A DNA stretch of 64,000 nt from Sanderia malayensis (taxonomy: Eukaryota > Cnidaria > Scyphozoa > Semaeostomeae > Pelagiidae), in NCBI GenBank assembly GCA_013076295.1, contig RQOL01000699.1:806001-870000 (forward strand), in the 5' to 3' direction. Of the stretch, positions 44,295-54,650 are shown one piece after another; the stretch's first letter is position 1, and each line of letters begins with the position of its first letter. Position numbers and translations under genes: made by a program. A model generated the notes under the pieces. It saw only the letters and a program-made list of their open reading frames with translations. It had not been told where the DNA came from and searched no databases.

Positions 44295-47200
44295 CTAATA
44301 ATCTAAGCAGTCATTGAATCTGTTTTCATACCTGGGCGTTCTTACATAATTTTCTCTCCACTTGATTTCACCTTCCAGATCTTTTTTTTCATTTGACCAA
44401 GTTGCCAGATTGGGAACGACAAGTACCCTGAGTTGTACATCACTCGGTTCGTAAACAATTGATTCAATGTTTACCAATCTGACTTTGTGTGTTAAATGAC
44501 CCGTTGTTAACCTGAAAATTTTCAGATTCCAATGTCCATCTTCCTCCTTGGTCAGTATGATTTTCCTTTGGTTTTTCTTCAGCCATTTTCTCAAGCGATC
44601 TGTGAAGACCAGCGAATCTTCGTTACGTTTTTCGCCTCCCTTTAAGTCGATTGAGCTTCTAATTACTCCATCGGCTGGATCTACCTCTTCCGGAGGCTCC
44701 AACTCCACAGCTTGAGGAACGCCAATGTTACCTTCGATGTCTTCGCTGAATTGGAACTTTTTTCGGTCGTCCATTTTTTTCATCTCTTTCACAATGTTGA
44801 TGGAATCTCTTTTCTCTGTTCTCAAATCGACCAATAATCGAATTTTGCCGCCCTCTAGCTCCTCAAACACCCTGTCAAATCGGCCAGAAATTGATTGTAT
44901 CTCGAAATCCTGGCCAGGACACTCATTGCTGTCCAAGCCATGTGGCGCGAGCAATCGGTACATCCACATATGTCTACCTATGCGGATAAAATGGAATGAT
45001 CGTTTTGCTTTCTTCAGACACTTGTTGACAAAATCCGTCTTCAGAATCATATCATTGAGGGTGTTCTTGCGCATTCGGAAGTTTATATAATACCTTCCCC
45101 GTTTGAAATCAGGTGGATTCAGGAAGATCCTAAAGCGGGCGCAAAAGCCTTCTAAATTGCGATCAAAGTGGTATTGATAGTCGACCTCCCTGATTCCGAT
45201 TCCGATACGTTCTGTCTCTTCTTTTGGTTCAAATTCATCTGGCAACTCATTCAATCTGGTTACTTCTCCATCAGCCCCAGTTGCTATCAGTGGATAACCC
45301 TCTCGTCTTCTATTGAAGAAGATTTTGCCTCTGACTTGCCAACGTGCGCTTCCTTGTCTTGCGTAAATGAACAATGTTTTTGTCCCTTCAGAATATACGA
45401 GATGCTTTTTCTTCACCAAGCCAGCATATGAAGGACCTTTTTCTATCGTCAGTTTCCCTGGCTCTTCACACTGGTCGTCAATGGTGATTGAAAATGGACC
45501 CCAGCTTGTTGTGGAGAGAATATACTCGTTCTTACCCTTGGTCTGGCGGATGACGTAATCGTAATCCATGGGGAACATCACGATATCATTGAATGGCGTT
45601 CCAACAAACATTTTTATACCATATACCACACCAAAGAAGTAGTTCTTCTTTGAACCTTCTTTGTCGCTGATGTATTCCATGATGCCGTTAGGCATTTCGA
45701 ATTTCACTCCAAGTAAGCCATGACTGTTTTTTCTGGACATGCCTTCAAATGACAATATATTATTCTCTCTTTGATATGATTCTTTTCTGTCGCTGCCAAT
45801 GGTGTTTATGAATATTTTTGCGTGCCCTTTGAAATCCTTGTGTCCTGGATAGCCTTCGTGACCGGGCTTTCCGACGAGACCATTCATTAGGATGACGTCA
45901 TTTCCCCCGCCTGTCTTAACATGTAGAACACCCCATGGCGACATATCGTAGTAATCATCTATAACGACACTATCTGGCATGGCATCTTCTGCATTCTGGT
46001 ATGTTTCCACGTTTGCTCCTTTTAGGTCCACGCCTTTGCCAGAAACCAAATTTGTGCTTAATATTACGGTCACACCATTAAGCTGTGGCGTGATCTTCTT
46101 TCCGTAAAAGTCGTACCCAAGGTCGACGATACCACTAGGATTCCAGAAGAGATTATCAGGGTATCTGCTTTTGTCAAATTTTGTTTTCCCACCCACTACC
46201 ATGTAGCGGTTTTCTATCTTTCCAGTCTTGTCCAATCGAAATTCAACTAATTCCCGATTCAGAGAATTTTTGCCTGTACCAGTGACCTCGAGGAGATGTC
46301 CTTGATTCAGTTCGTATACCCACGAGAATGAGAAATTCGCGTGACTGGGAACAAGCTTTTGGAGGTTATCAAAGTCAGCATCGAGGTACTTTTTTGAAGA
46401 TTTCCTCAGCTCATTCAACATTGACAAGTCCTTGTCTATTTGTGTGTATGGATTTAAAGAGGAGATGATTTCGACGATTATTGATGCGATGCCGAGAACT
46501 GCACCGATTATTGCACCGACTGGCCCTGCCACAGCAGCCAGAGTTGAACCAGCCGTTGCCAGAGCAGCCACCGCGAAGCCAGTTAGGCCTGCCAATCCAG
46601 AGGCCAGTCCCAATGAGCTGGAGGCAATGGCAAAAGGGTCATTATTTTTTATGGCCTCTGAAAGTTGCCATGCGCTCACGGCCACAGTTGCTGCATCGAA
46701 TAGCGGCCCAGCAAATACGTCTGCCCATTTTGCTGCTTTGGTCCATGTCTTGATACCTTTGAGGTCCGTGACGAGATCTCCATAGATTTGAGTGTTCTTG
46801 AATCTTGATAATCCACTTTCAACGTCAAGTTGAAATGCTTTCGCAATGTCTCCCTTGGAATTCACAAGCTTGCTTTTTAGGACAGCGGCGTCTGTTGCTT
46901 TGGTTGCGTCATCCAACACGTTTGTTTTAATGACGTTATGATAACGTTTAAACGCCTGGAATGTACGCTGGAAGTCATCTTGGTACTTCAAAATCACCTT
47001 GTTGATGAGCTTATCAGCAATCGGATATGCAACACCTTGTCCAAGATCCCACACAGCAAGAGTGGCTACTGCCAGATTGAATGTTTCCATTGCTTCTTGC
47101 ATTTCACCTCGTTTCATCTGAGCAAAACCAGCAAGCGTGTTGGATCGCCAGTATGTGCCAAGTGCGGCAAAGTTGTAGCCAGCAATGCTTGCGGCATCAT

Positions 47201-47342
47201 CCAAATCCATGTTGGCACCGCGACGTGCAAAGTTGCCTCCAATCTTGGACAGAGATTGCTTCATCCCGTGAATGCTGAGGCGACCTTCCACTGTATTCAG
47301 CCAGAAACAAATCAACGAGACTACAATGTATTGTAGTCTCAT
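44295..47342 (-). CDS. Secreted putative pore-forming / RTX-like protein, paralog 1
   Basis: Family not recognised. One uninterrupted exon, 1015 aa. Residues 1-20 form a signal peptide (hydrophobic YIVVSLICFWL, then NTVEG). Residues ~20-225 look all-helical. Residues ~225-292 form a long Ala/Gly-rich hydrophobic stretch (GLTGFAVAALATAG, VGAIIGAVLGIASIIVEI), as in helical pore-forming proteins. Two RTX-like motifs follow, TGGGNDVI (about 478) and GTPFNDIV (about 582). A C-terminal part (about 620-1015) has five cysteines conserved with paralog 2 (DQC, CAR, KCLKK, NECPG, NDC). An acceptor-like TTTCAG lies just above the ATG, so a 5'-UTR intron is likely. A membrane-attacking defence or venom-type protein is inferred from layout only; a structural secreted protein is the alternative. 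An intronless 3-kb gene with RTX-like motifs would also fit an old horizontal gain. Confidence 0.75.
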   Translation of the reverse strand: MRLQYIVVSLICFWLNTVEGRLSIHGMKQSLSKIGGNFARRGANMDLDDAASIAGYNFAALGTYWRSNTLAGFAQMKRGEMQEAMETFNLAVATLAVWDLGQGVAYPIADKLINKVILKYQDDFQRTFQAFKRYHNVIKTNVLDDATKATDAAVLKSKLVNSKGDIAKAFQLDVESGLSRFKNTQIYGDLVTDLKGIKTWTKAAKWADVFAGPLFDAATVAVSAWQLSEAIKNNDPFAIASSSLGLASGLAGLTGFAVAALATAGSTLAAVAGPVGAIIGAVLGIASIIVEIISSLNPYTQIDKDLSMLNELRKSSKKYLDADFDNLQKLVPSHANFSFSWVYELNQGHLLEVTGTGKNSLNRELVEFRLDKTGKIENRYMVVGGKTKFDKSRYPDNLFWNPSGIVDLGYDFYGKKITPQLNGVTVILSTNLVSGKGVDLKGANVETYQNAEDAMPDSVVIDDYYDMSPWGVLHVKTGGGNDVILMNGLVGKPGHEGYPGHKDFKGHAKIFINTIGSDRKESYQRENNILSFEGMSRKNSHGLLGVKFEMPNGIMEYISDKEGSKKNYFFGVVYGIKMFVGTPFNDIVMFPMDYDYVIRQTKGKNEYILSTTSWGPFSITIDDQCEEPGKLTIEKGPSYAGLVKKKHLVYSEGTKTLFIYARQGSARWQVRGKIFFNRRREGYPLIATGADGEVTRLNELPDEFEPKEETERIGIGIREVDYQYHFDRNLEGFCARFRIFLNPPDFKRGRYYINFRMRKNTLNDMILKTDFVNKCLKKAKRSFHFIRIGRHMWMYRLLAPHGLDSNECPGQDFEIQSISGRFDRVFEELEGGKIRLLVDLRTEKRDSINIVKEMKKMDDRKKFQFSEDIEGNIGVPQAVELEPPEEVDPADGVIRSSIDLKGGEKRNEDSLVFTDRLRKWLKKNQRKIILTKEEDGHWNLKIFRLTTGHLTHKVRLVNIESIVYEPSDVQLRVLVVPNLATWSNEKKDLEGEIKWRENYVRTPRYENRFNDCLDY

Positions 47343-47984
47343 GATTTAAGGTAAATCCGTTGCCGTTCACTGAAAGAAAGATACATTTTGTTAGATAATT
47401 GTTGGAGGTTTCAGGAAATGTGCTAGGAACTTAAGGCCTGTTAATACACTGACGCTTCCTCTATGTTCGGAAGCCATTCAACGAAGGTTCCTTCAAAGGT
47501 TGTGTTGTTGTTAGAGGAGGCAGGAAGTCAGAGAAAGGAGCGACGCGAAGTTTGTGTTTTATTTTGAGATTAAAATTCTTATCGATTAGATTAGCTTTCA
47601 AATATTCGCGGTTTCGAATTCTCAATGAAGAAATTTGCATGCGTTTTACTTTTAATACTGAAGATTGCCAAAGAAAAGCATCTTACTAAGGAGGTATAAT
47701 TTCTATTCATTGTCTATTAATGTCCTTAATTCTCAATTTTTATAGCATCTTTCTTTATTTTCTCTTTTTAAACATTTCAATTGAGATGGAATTGCTTTTT
47801 CACGCAAGATCCATGATTCTCACCAAAAGCAAAAAGTTTACTTCGGACAACTCATAAACAGATTCAATTCGGTTTCTTTGTTGAACACGAAAACGTCAGT
47901 CAGCTCAGTAGAAGAGAATACAACAAATTTGAATTATTTGTTTAAACATCCTTTATATGTTTCTTCAAGGCACGCGTTCGATCT
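47343..47984 (-). other. 5' region of secreted-protein gene 1
   Basis: Probably a 5'-UTR intron and leader. The acceptor-like TTTCTTTCAG lies about 30 bp above the start codon. No other gene is seen. Confidence 0.4.
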
Positions 47985-47993
47985 CTTTATATA
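47985..47993 (-). promoter_or_regulatory. Candidate TATA box for secreted-protein gene 1
   Basis: TATATAAAG on the minus strand, about 640 bp above the start codon. The surrounding sequence, including ttgaagaa and the gactgacgttt-like block below it, resembles the region around 57357-57365, which has the same TATATAAAG. Conservation between paralogous upstream regions supports a promoter. Confidence 0.45.
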
Positions 47994-49012
47994 CAGCAAA
48001 GGGAAAGCATTAATGTTCAATAATGAAGAAGATATACTCACAATTAAAGACTGTTGTTTAGTTTCTTGAAAATTGTCTTTGCGTTGTGCTCTCATATGTT
48101 GTTTTTACGAACAACTGGTCAATGTTGCAGTGTTGCATGAAACATTTATCTGTTGTTTTACAGACAGGTATTGAATTGGACATGCGAACTTTAATCACTT
48201 GTAATGACAATTAGTTACACGCCTTTCTTCACATCTTGTTCTATTTGAATAGGCATTCACAATTTTCATTGAAAAACCTCATCTTACCTGACCTCTATAG
48301 ACTGGTTGTTTGTGATAAAATAGTATGGAGTCATGAATTCATATTCATACATTGTATCCAAATCTGTCTTGGCAGGTGCTGATTTGGTCCAACGAGCTGC
48401 TCGTCAAACTATTTGAGATGGGTCTTAACTAAGTGGGTTTTTACTCATTGTTGCTCCGTTTGTGCTGGCTGAATAATGTTTACAATAGTTATTGAATACA
48501 CTCTTTTTTATAACAACACACTTTATAAGAACACTGAGGCTCGATTTCCCAAATAAATAAAGACAAGGTTAGAACATGCTCAGCCTCGGATGAGAAATTA
48601 AAACAAAAACAATGTGATTTTAGATTTTTCGTTTTAACAAAACAAAACCATGCAAATTCTAAACAAAATTGTACTGCACTGTTTGTATTTTCCATATATT
48701 TTAGGAAAATATTACTGTTAAAATAAGAACACTTTTAAGAAATTCGAGCCTAAAATTATGACAAATTAAGAACATCGAGCCTGGCCAAAAATTATTTGCT
48801 TGTTTTAACAAAAGAAGAGTGTAAGCTTGCTTGACCAGATTTCATAGATAGTTAGTTTGAAATACAACAGTGTAGTATAGTGTAATATAGAAATTATGGC
48901 AGTGCAGAGTCAATGCATTTACTTTTCTTTATTTGTTAATATTACTTGTCTATCTACCTGTTTATTTGCTTTGCATATGCCCGCTTTTACTTCTTTCGCA
49001 TTGAACTCGATA
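47994..49012. other. Spacer
   Basis: No gene. At about 48495-48530 a tttttataacaacac segment resembles one end of the next MITE. Confidence 0.35.
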
Positions 49013-49355
49013 CACGTTTTTTTATAAGAACACTTAGCTCCAGTTTCAGTCTGACGTCTCTTATTTTTCCGTATATTTTCAGCCTAAGGTGTTTGTTATT
49101 CTGTTTCTTATTTTTGTACACAGATGGCAGCATAGGTTACATAGAAAAACTGATATCGATTGTGTTGAACTAATTTTATGGCAATAAGTTTGTTTAATGG
49201 CTGTTTAGCGCTTTCTATTGCTCTGTTCTTATAGTAGTTTATTATTTCTTGAGTTTTGTTGAATCTCAGCCTGCCTTGTTTCTTATGTTGTTCTTATTTT
49301 TGGCCTAATCTCAGCTTGGTGTTTCTTATAAAGGTTGTTCTTATAAAAAAACGTG
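49013..49355. mobile_element. 343-bp palindromic MITE with TA flanks
   Basis: The ends are CACGTTTTTTTATAAGAAC and GTTCTTATAAAAAAACGTG, with TA on each side (49011-49012 and 49356-49357). A related right end is at about 57000-57022. Confidence 0.75.
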
Positions 49356-50575
49356 TAATGTTGATCACGTCACGAAATGAAAGTTTATGGAGGTGCGCTT
49401 TTTGCGAAGATGCTTTAATTTTGACTAATTTACCCTCGCCTTGCGAGCGTCTTTGAAGTGAGTGAAAATGAGGCACAAGGTCTTGATGATTCATTAGATT
49501 CATTTAAAAGTATTGCAAATTGCACATTCGAATATATCAATGTTAATTTTGTGAGAACATATTGTAACGCAAGAAGTCGTCTCAAAACGATAGGTACACA
49601 ATAACAAACTTCATGTCCGTGTCCGTTGGTCTGTGACAGCTGTGATTTTCGTTAATCTTAGTAAAGACTTTTCACAACCCGTCGAAATCTTCTAAACCTT
49701 GTGGAAAGGTGAAAGATTTGGCTGAAGTTTGCAGGTCTAAAAAGAAAGAATACTTTAACAAAGAACAGAACATGCAAATCAACAACGTGACTGCAAATAC
49801 AAAGTCAACAGCCTGTTTGTTTATTCACCAACCATCCGCCTCAACTAGCGACGATGAACGGAGATCATCAACTGTCGGCCACTGCGGGTTTGATACCTAG
49901 AGAATATATATATACACTATTCGTTGTCTGCTTTGTATATCTTCTACTCCGGGGCCTGGGTTTTACATAATAACTATGAAACAATACATCAGCCAGAAGC
50001 GAAATCTATAATGAATATATATGCAAAAAGTGATGATAGACTTGCATTTTTGAGTGAGGACATCAAAAAATAATATGGGAAAAAGTAGAACTATTCATCA
50101 AGGATTAACTTAACACTCGTTTACTGGCTGAGTTCAAATTTTGAGTTTTTGCTTCTTACCTCCCGATTGCGTTGCCTACACTTTTTGTGTGTTCTTTCTC
50201 TCTGTTTCCCGACACCTGTGAGACAAGCTGCATGACAATAACCTCAAAAATTTGCTACGCAGGCACTGCGCAAAATTGCCAGAGCAATCGCAATGTGAAA
50301 AATCCGACTTCTGTTCGGTCCACCATTCTTCCATTTTTGCTGGACACTAATTTTCATGTACAAATGTTTTTATCTGTAGATGTATGTCATATGACAAAAT
50401 CAAACACGATTTGAAGTATGATGAGAAACAACACCGGCTATCAGCATATGAAGCAGTCATCAACAAATGATAGTAACAATATAATCTACAATTCTACTTG
50501 AACTGACACAATTTAGTACAATTAATTTCAAAGTTCATGCGATTTAAGATTAAATCACCATGTTTGCAGTCCTCT
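49356..50575. other. Intergenic DNA before paralog 2
   Basis: No gene is supported. The last ~170 bp are a diverged version of the 3' flank seen at 43690-44294. Confidence 0.4.
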
Positions 50576-53500
50576 TCACTCTTCATCTCTGCAGTCATTG
50601 AACCTGTTTTCATAGAGGGGCCTTCTTGCGCGTTGTTCTCTCTTCTTGGTTTCATCTTCCAGATCTATGTTATCATCTGCCTCAGTTGCCAGATTGGGAA
50701 TGACAAGTACCCTGAGTTGTACATCACTCGGTTCGTAAACAATTGATTCGATGTTTACTAATCTGACTTCGTGTGTTAGATCACCACTGGTAGACTTTTC
50801 AATTCGCATATTCCAATGTCCTTCTTCCTCCTTGATCAGTTTGATCTTCCTTTCATTTTCCGTCAGCCATTTTCTCAAGCCATCTGTGAATACCAGGGAA
50901 TCTTCGTTGCGTCTTTCGCCTCCCTTTAAGTCGATTAAGCTTCTGATTGCTCCATCGGCTGGGTCTACCTCTGCCGGAGGCTCTAACTCCACAGCTTGAG
51001 GAACGCCAATGTTGCCTTCGATGTCTTCACTGAATTGGAACTTCTTTCGGTCGTCCATTTTTGTCATCTCTTTCACAATGTTGATGGAATCTCTGTTCTC
51101 TGTTCTCAAATCAACCAATAATCGCAATTTGCCCCCCTCCAGCTCTTCGAACACCCTCTCGAATCGGCCAAAATTTGTTTGTATCTCGTAATCTTTGCCA
51201 GGACACTCATTGCTGTCCAAACCATAAGGTGCAAGCAATCGGATCATCCACTTATCCCTAATGCCATCTGTGCAGATGAGATGGAATGATCGTTTTGCTT
51301 TCTTCAGACACTTGCTGACAAAATCCGTTTTCAGAATCATATCATCAAAGGTGTTTTTGCGCTTGTGGAAATTGATTGAATACCTTCCTCGCTGGAACTC
51401 TGGTGGATTTATAAAGATCCTGTAACGGGCGCAGCTGCCTTCTAAATTGCGATCAAAGTGGTATTGATAGTCGAGCTCCTTGACGAAAGTACCAATATGT
51501 TCTGTCTCTTCTTTTGGTTCAAATTCCTCTGGCAACTCGTTCAATCTGGTTTCTTCTCCATCAGCCTCAGTTGCTATGAGTGGATAACCCTCTCTTCTTC
51601 TATTAAAGAAAATTTTTCCCCTAACCTGCCAGCGTGCACTTCCTTGTCTCGCGTAGATGAACAATGTTTTTGTCCCCTCAGAATAAACCAAATGTGTCTT
51701 TTTCACCAAGCCAGCAGATGTGTGACCTTTTTCTATTTTCAGTTTTCCTGGCTCTTCACACTGGTCGTCAATGGTGATTGAAAATGGACCCCAGGTTGTT
51801 GTGACGAGAATATATTCGTTCGTACCCTTGGTCTGGCGGATGACGTAATCGTAATCCATCCAAAACCTTACGACATCATTGAATGGCGTTCCAATGAACA
51901 TTTTGATTCCTGAAACTTCACCAAAGCGGTATTTCTTCTTTGAACCTTCTTTCTCGCTGATGTAGAGCAGACTGCCACCAGTCATTTCGAAATGTACCCC
52001 AAGTAAGCCATGATTGTTTGTTTTGGACATGCCTTCAAACGACAAGATGTTGCTCTCCCGTGTTGTTGCGTCTTTGCTACTATCTACGGCAGTTTTTATG
52101 CGTATCTTGTCGCCGTACCCCCATCTGTAATCCTTGTGTCCCGGATAGTCCTTGTGGCCTGGCTTTCCAATAAGACCATTCATTACAATGACATCGTTTC
52201 CACCACCCGTCTTCACCTTCAAAGTACTCCACAGCGCCATATCGTACAGATCATCCAATACAACACTATCTGGCATAGCATCTTCTGCACTCTGGAATGT
52301 CTGCACGTCAACTCCTCTTAAGGGTGCCCCTTTGCCAGAAACCAACTCTGTGCTTACTATTACAGTCGCGCCTTTGAGCTCTGGCGTGATCTTCTTTCCA
52401 TAAAAATCGTAGCCGAGATCGACGATACCACTAGGATTCCAAAAGAAGTTATCAGGGTACTTGCTCTTGTCAAACTGCTTCTTTTCACCGACTACCATAT
52501 AACCGTCTTCCATTTTACCCGTTTTGTCCAATCGAAATACGACCGGGTCTTGATGCTCGCTGGCTCTACCAGTGACTAAGTCTATAAGATGTCCTTGATT
52601 CAACTCGTATACCCACGAGAATGAGAAATTTGCTTGACTGGGAATGAGTTTTTGGAGATTTTCAAAATCGGCATCGAGGTATTTCTTTGATGCATCCCTG
52701 AGCTCGTTCAACATCGAAAGGTCTTTGTCTATTTTCGTGTAGGGATTCAGAGTTGCGATGATTTCGACGATGATTGATGCGATGCCGAGAACTGCACCGA
52801 TTATTGCACCAACTGGTCCTGCCACAGCAGCCAGAGTTGAACCAGCCGTTGCCAGAGCAGCCACCGCGAAGCCAGTTAGGCCTGCCAATCCAGAGGCCAG
52901 ACCCAAGGAACTGGAGGCAATCGCAAAAGGGTCATTATTTTTTATGGCCTCTGAAAGTTGCCATGCGCTCACGGCCACAGTTGCTGCATCGAATAGCGGC
53001 CCAGCAAATACGTCTGCCCATTTTGCTGCTTTGGCCCATGTCTTGACACCTTTGAGGTCCGTTACGAGATCTCCATAGATTTGAGTGTTCTTGAATCTTG
53101 ATAATCCACTTTCAACGTCAAGTTGAAATGCTTTCGCTATGTCTCCTTTGGAATTCACAAGCTTGCCTTTCAGGACAGAGGCGTCAGTTGCTTTGGTTGC
53201 ATCATCCAGCACGTTTGTTTTCATGACGTTGCGGTAATCTTTAAATGCATTCAGGGTACGCTGGAAGTCATCTTGATACTTCAAAATCACCTTGTTGATA
53301 AGTTTATCAGCAATCGGATATGCAACACCTTGTCCAAGATCCCATACAGCAAGAGTTGATACTGCCAGATTGAATGTTTCCATTGCTTCCTGCATTTCAC
53401 TTCGTTTCATCTGTGCGAAGCCAGCCAGCGTGTTGGATCGCCAATATGTGCCAAGTGCAGCAAAGTTGTAGCCAGCAATGCTTGCGACATCATCCAGATC

Positions 53501-53635
53501 CATGTTGGCACCGCGACGTGCAAAGTTGCCTCCAATCTTTGACAGAGACTGCTTCATCCCCCGTATGCTGAGGCCACCTTCCACTGTATTCAGCCAGAGG
53601 AAAATCAAAGAGATTGCAAGGTACTGACCTCTCAT
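50576..53635 (-). CDS. Secreted putative pore-forming / RTX-like protein, paralog 2
   Basis: Single-exon gene of 1019 aa with the same layout as paralog 1: signal peptide (YLAISLIFLWLNTVEG), helical part, Ala/Gly-rich hydrophobic stretch, TGGGNDVI and GTPFNDVV motifs, and the conserved cysteines (plus one extra near FHLICTDG). The first ~340 residues are almost the same in both paralogs. Substitutions and small length changes cluster around residues 350-420 and in the last 100. This suggests the N-terminal part is constrained while the later parts adapt. An acceptor-like CTCTTTTTCTGAAAG lies just above the ATG, again suggesting a 5'-UTR intron. Function unknown. An extracellular or membrane target is inferred from the signal peptide and hydrophobic region. 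Confidence 0.75.
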   Translation of the reverse strand: MRGQYLAISLIFLWLNTVEGGLSIRGMKQSLSKIGGNFARRGANMDLDDVASIAGYNFAALGTYWRSNTLAGFAQMKRSEMQEAMETFNLAVSTLAVWDLGQGVAYPIADKLINKVILKYQDDFQRTLNAFKDYRNVMKTNVLDDATKATDASVLKGKLVNSKGDIAKAFQLDVESGLSRFKNTQIYGDLVTDLKGVKTWAKAAKWADVFAGPLFDAATVAVSAWQLSEAIKNNDPFAIASSSLGLASGLAGLTGFAVAALATAGSTLAAVAGPVGAIIGAVLGIASIIVEIIATLNPYTKIDKDLSMLNELRDASKKYLDADFENLQKLIPSQANFSFSWVYELNQGHLIDLVTGRASEHQDPVVFRLDKTGKMEDGYMVVGEKKQFDKSKYPDNFFWNPSGIVDLGYDFYGKKITPELKGATVIVSTELVSGKGAPLRGVDVQTFQSAEDAMPDSVVLDDLYDMALWSTLKVKTGGGNDVIVMNGLIGKPGHKDYPGHKDYRWGYGDKIRIKTAVDSSKDATTRESNILSFEGMSKTNNHGLLGVHFEMTGGSLLYISEKEGSKKKYRFGEVSGIKMFIGTPFNDVVRFWMDYDYVIRQTKGTNEYILVTTTWGPFSITIDDQCEEPGKLKIEKGHTSAGLVKKTHLVYSEGTKTLFIYARQGSARWQVRGKIFFNRRREGYPLIATEADGEETRLNELPEEFEPKEETEHIGTFVKELDYQYHFDRNLEGSCARYRIFINPPEFQRGRYSINFHKRKNTFDDMILKTDFVSKCLKKAKRSFHLICTDGIRDKWMIRLLAPYGLDSNECPGKDYEIQTNFGRFERVFEELEGGKLRLLVDLRTENRDSINIVKEMTKMDDRKKFQFSEDIEGNIGVPQAVELEPPAEVDPADGAIRSLIDLKGGERRNEDSLVFTDGLRKWLTENERKIKLIKEEEGHWNMRIEKSTSGDLTHEVRLVNIESIVYEPSDVQLRVLVIPNLATEADDNIDLEDETKKREQRARRPLYENRFNDCRDEE

Positions 53636-54037
53636 AATGTGGAGTAATGGCGCTACCTTTCAGAAAAAGAGAATTACATTTTGTTAGATGTGAAATATCT
53701 AGCGTGATTTTGATTCTTTTTGATATGGTCTATTTGCTCAATGGCTTGCAGAGAAAGATTTAAAGGCTTTTTTTCATAGCTTTCTGGAGCCAGTTTTTGT
53801 CTGATAAGTGCTTACAATAAGCATAGGATATTCTGATCGAATGCTTATTATTGATGGTATTTTGCTGTTTTATATTGCAATATGAAATATGCTGCGATCA
53901 TAGTCACTTTTTTTATTTTATTGCATGTTGCATCGACATTTGCAAGAGATAAGAGGCAATTTTCGTTGCTTTTATTCGAAGATGGGATTTATGGCAAATT
54001 TTTGAAAAACTAAACAAAATTTCTGTGACCAACAATG
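53636..54037. other. Spacer upstream of paralog 2
   Basis: No gene. Probably part of a long 5'-UTR intron of paralog 2 if transcription starts near 57357. Confidence 0.35.
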
Positions 54038-54067
54038 GCCACTCCAAAATTATTGAGATATTCATTA

Positions 54068-54500
54068 ACCAATCCTCGAATAAGCCCCCACGTTCGAATA
54101 ACCGCCCCCCTCGATTAAGCCCCCACCTAAAAAATCATTTTTGCAAATAAGCCCCCCCCCCTCGAATAAGCCCCCATGGGGTCTTATTCGAGGGAAGCAT
54201 AAGTGCAGAACAATATCTTAATTCGAGAAAGCCCCACAGGACAATAGCTATACAGTATCATTTCCTCAGACAAAAAAGCGAAAAGAAACGCGATTTTCGT
54301 GATGATAAACGAATTATTGTTAGATCTTCACACAGCACTTTGTGAAAAAAGTCTAGCTGATTGAGAAAATTATGTCGTCTTTTTTCTGTAAACCTTTGAG
54401 GAAAAAGCAAAACTTTGAATTAAGCCCCCCCTCGAATAAGCCCTCCCCTCGAATAAGCCCCCACCCAAAAATTCATTTTTGCAAATTCGAGGATTTACGG
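54068..54500. mobile_element. MITE of the CCGTAAATCCTCGAATAAG family, nested in mariner
   Basis: Left end ACCAATCCTCGAATAAGC, right end TTCGAGGATTTACGG, TA on both sides. Internal ctcgaataagccccc boxes repeat many times. Insertion between the mariner end and its transposase shows it came after the mariner. Confidence 0.7.
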
Positions 54501-54650
54501 TAACCGCTTGAGATATTGTTTCGAAAATTTGCTAGTACGTTAAGCAATCTATTTTATCTGTATTTTGTAAATTTTGTTAATTTCTTGCGCGCGAGAAAAT
54601 TTATATAATATTTTGAAATCTAGTGTCTGGGATATTCATGTGTGTGCAAA

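Noticed and set aside
46432..46785. Plus-strand frame with Ala/Pro-rich translation, and its twin at 52758-53078
   Set aside because: Antisense shadows of the Ala/Gly-rich hydrophobic stretch of the secreted-protein genes.
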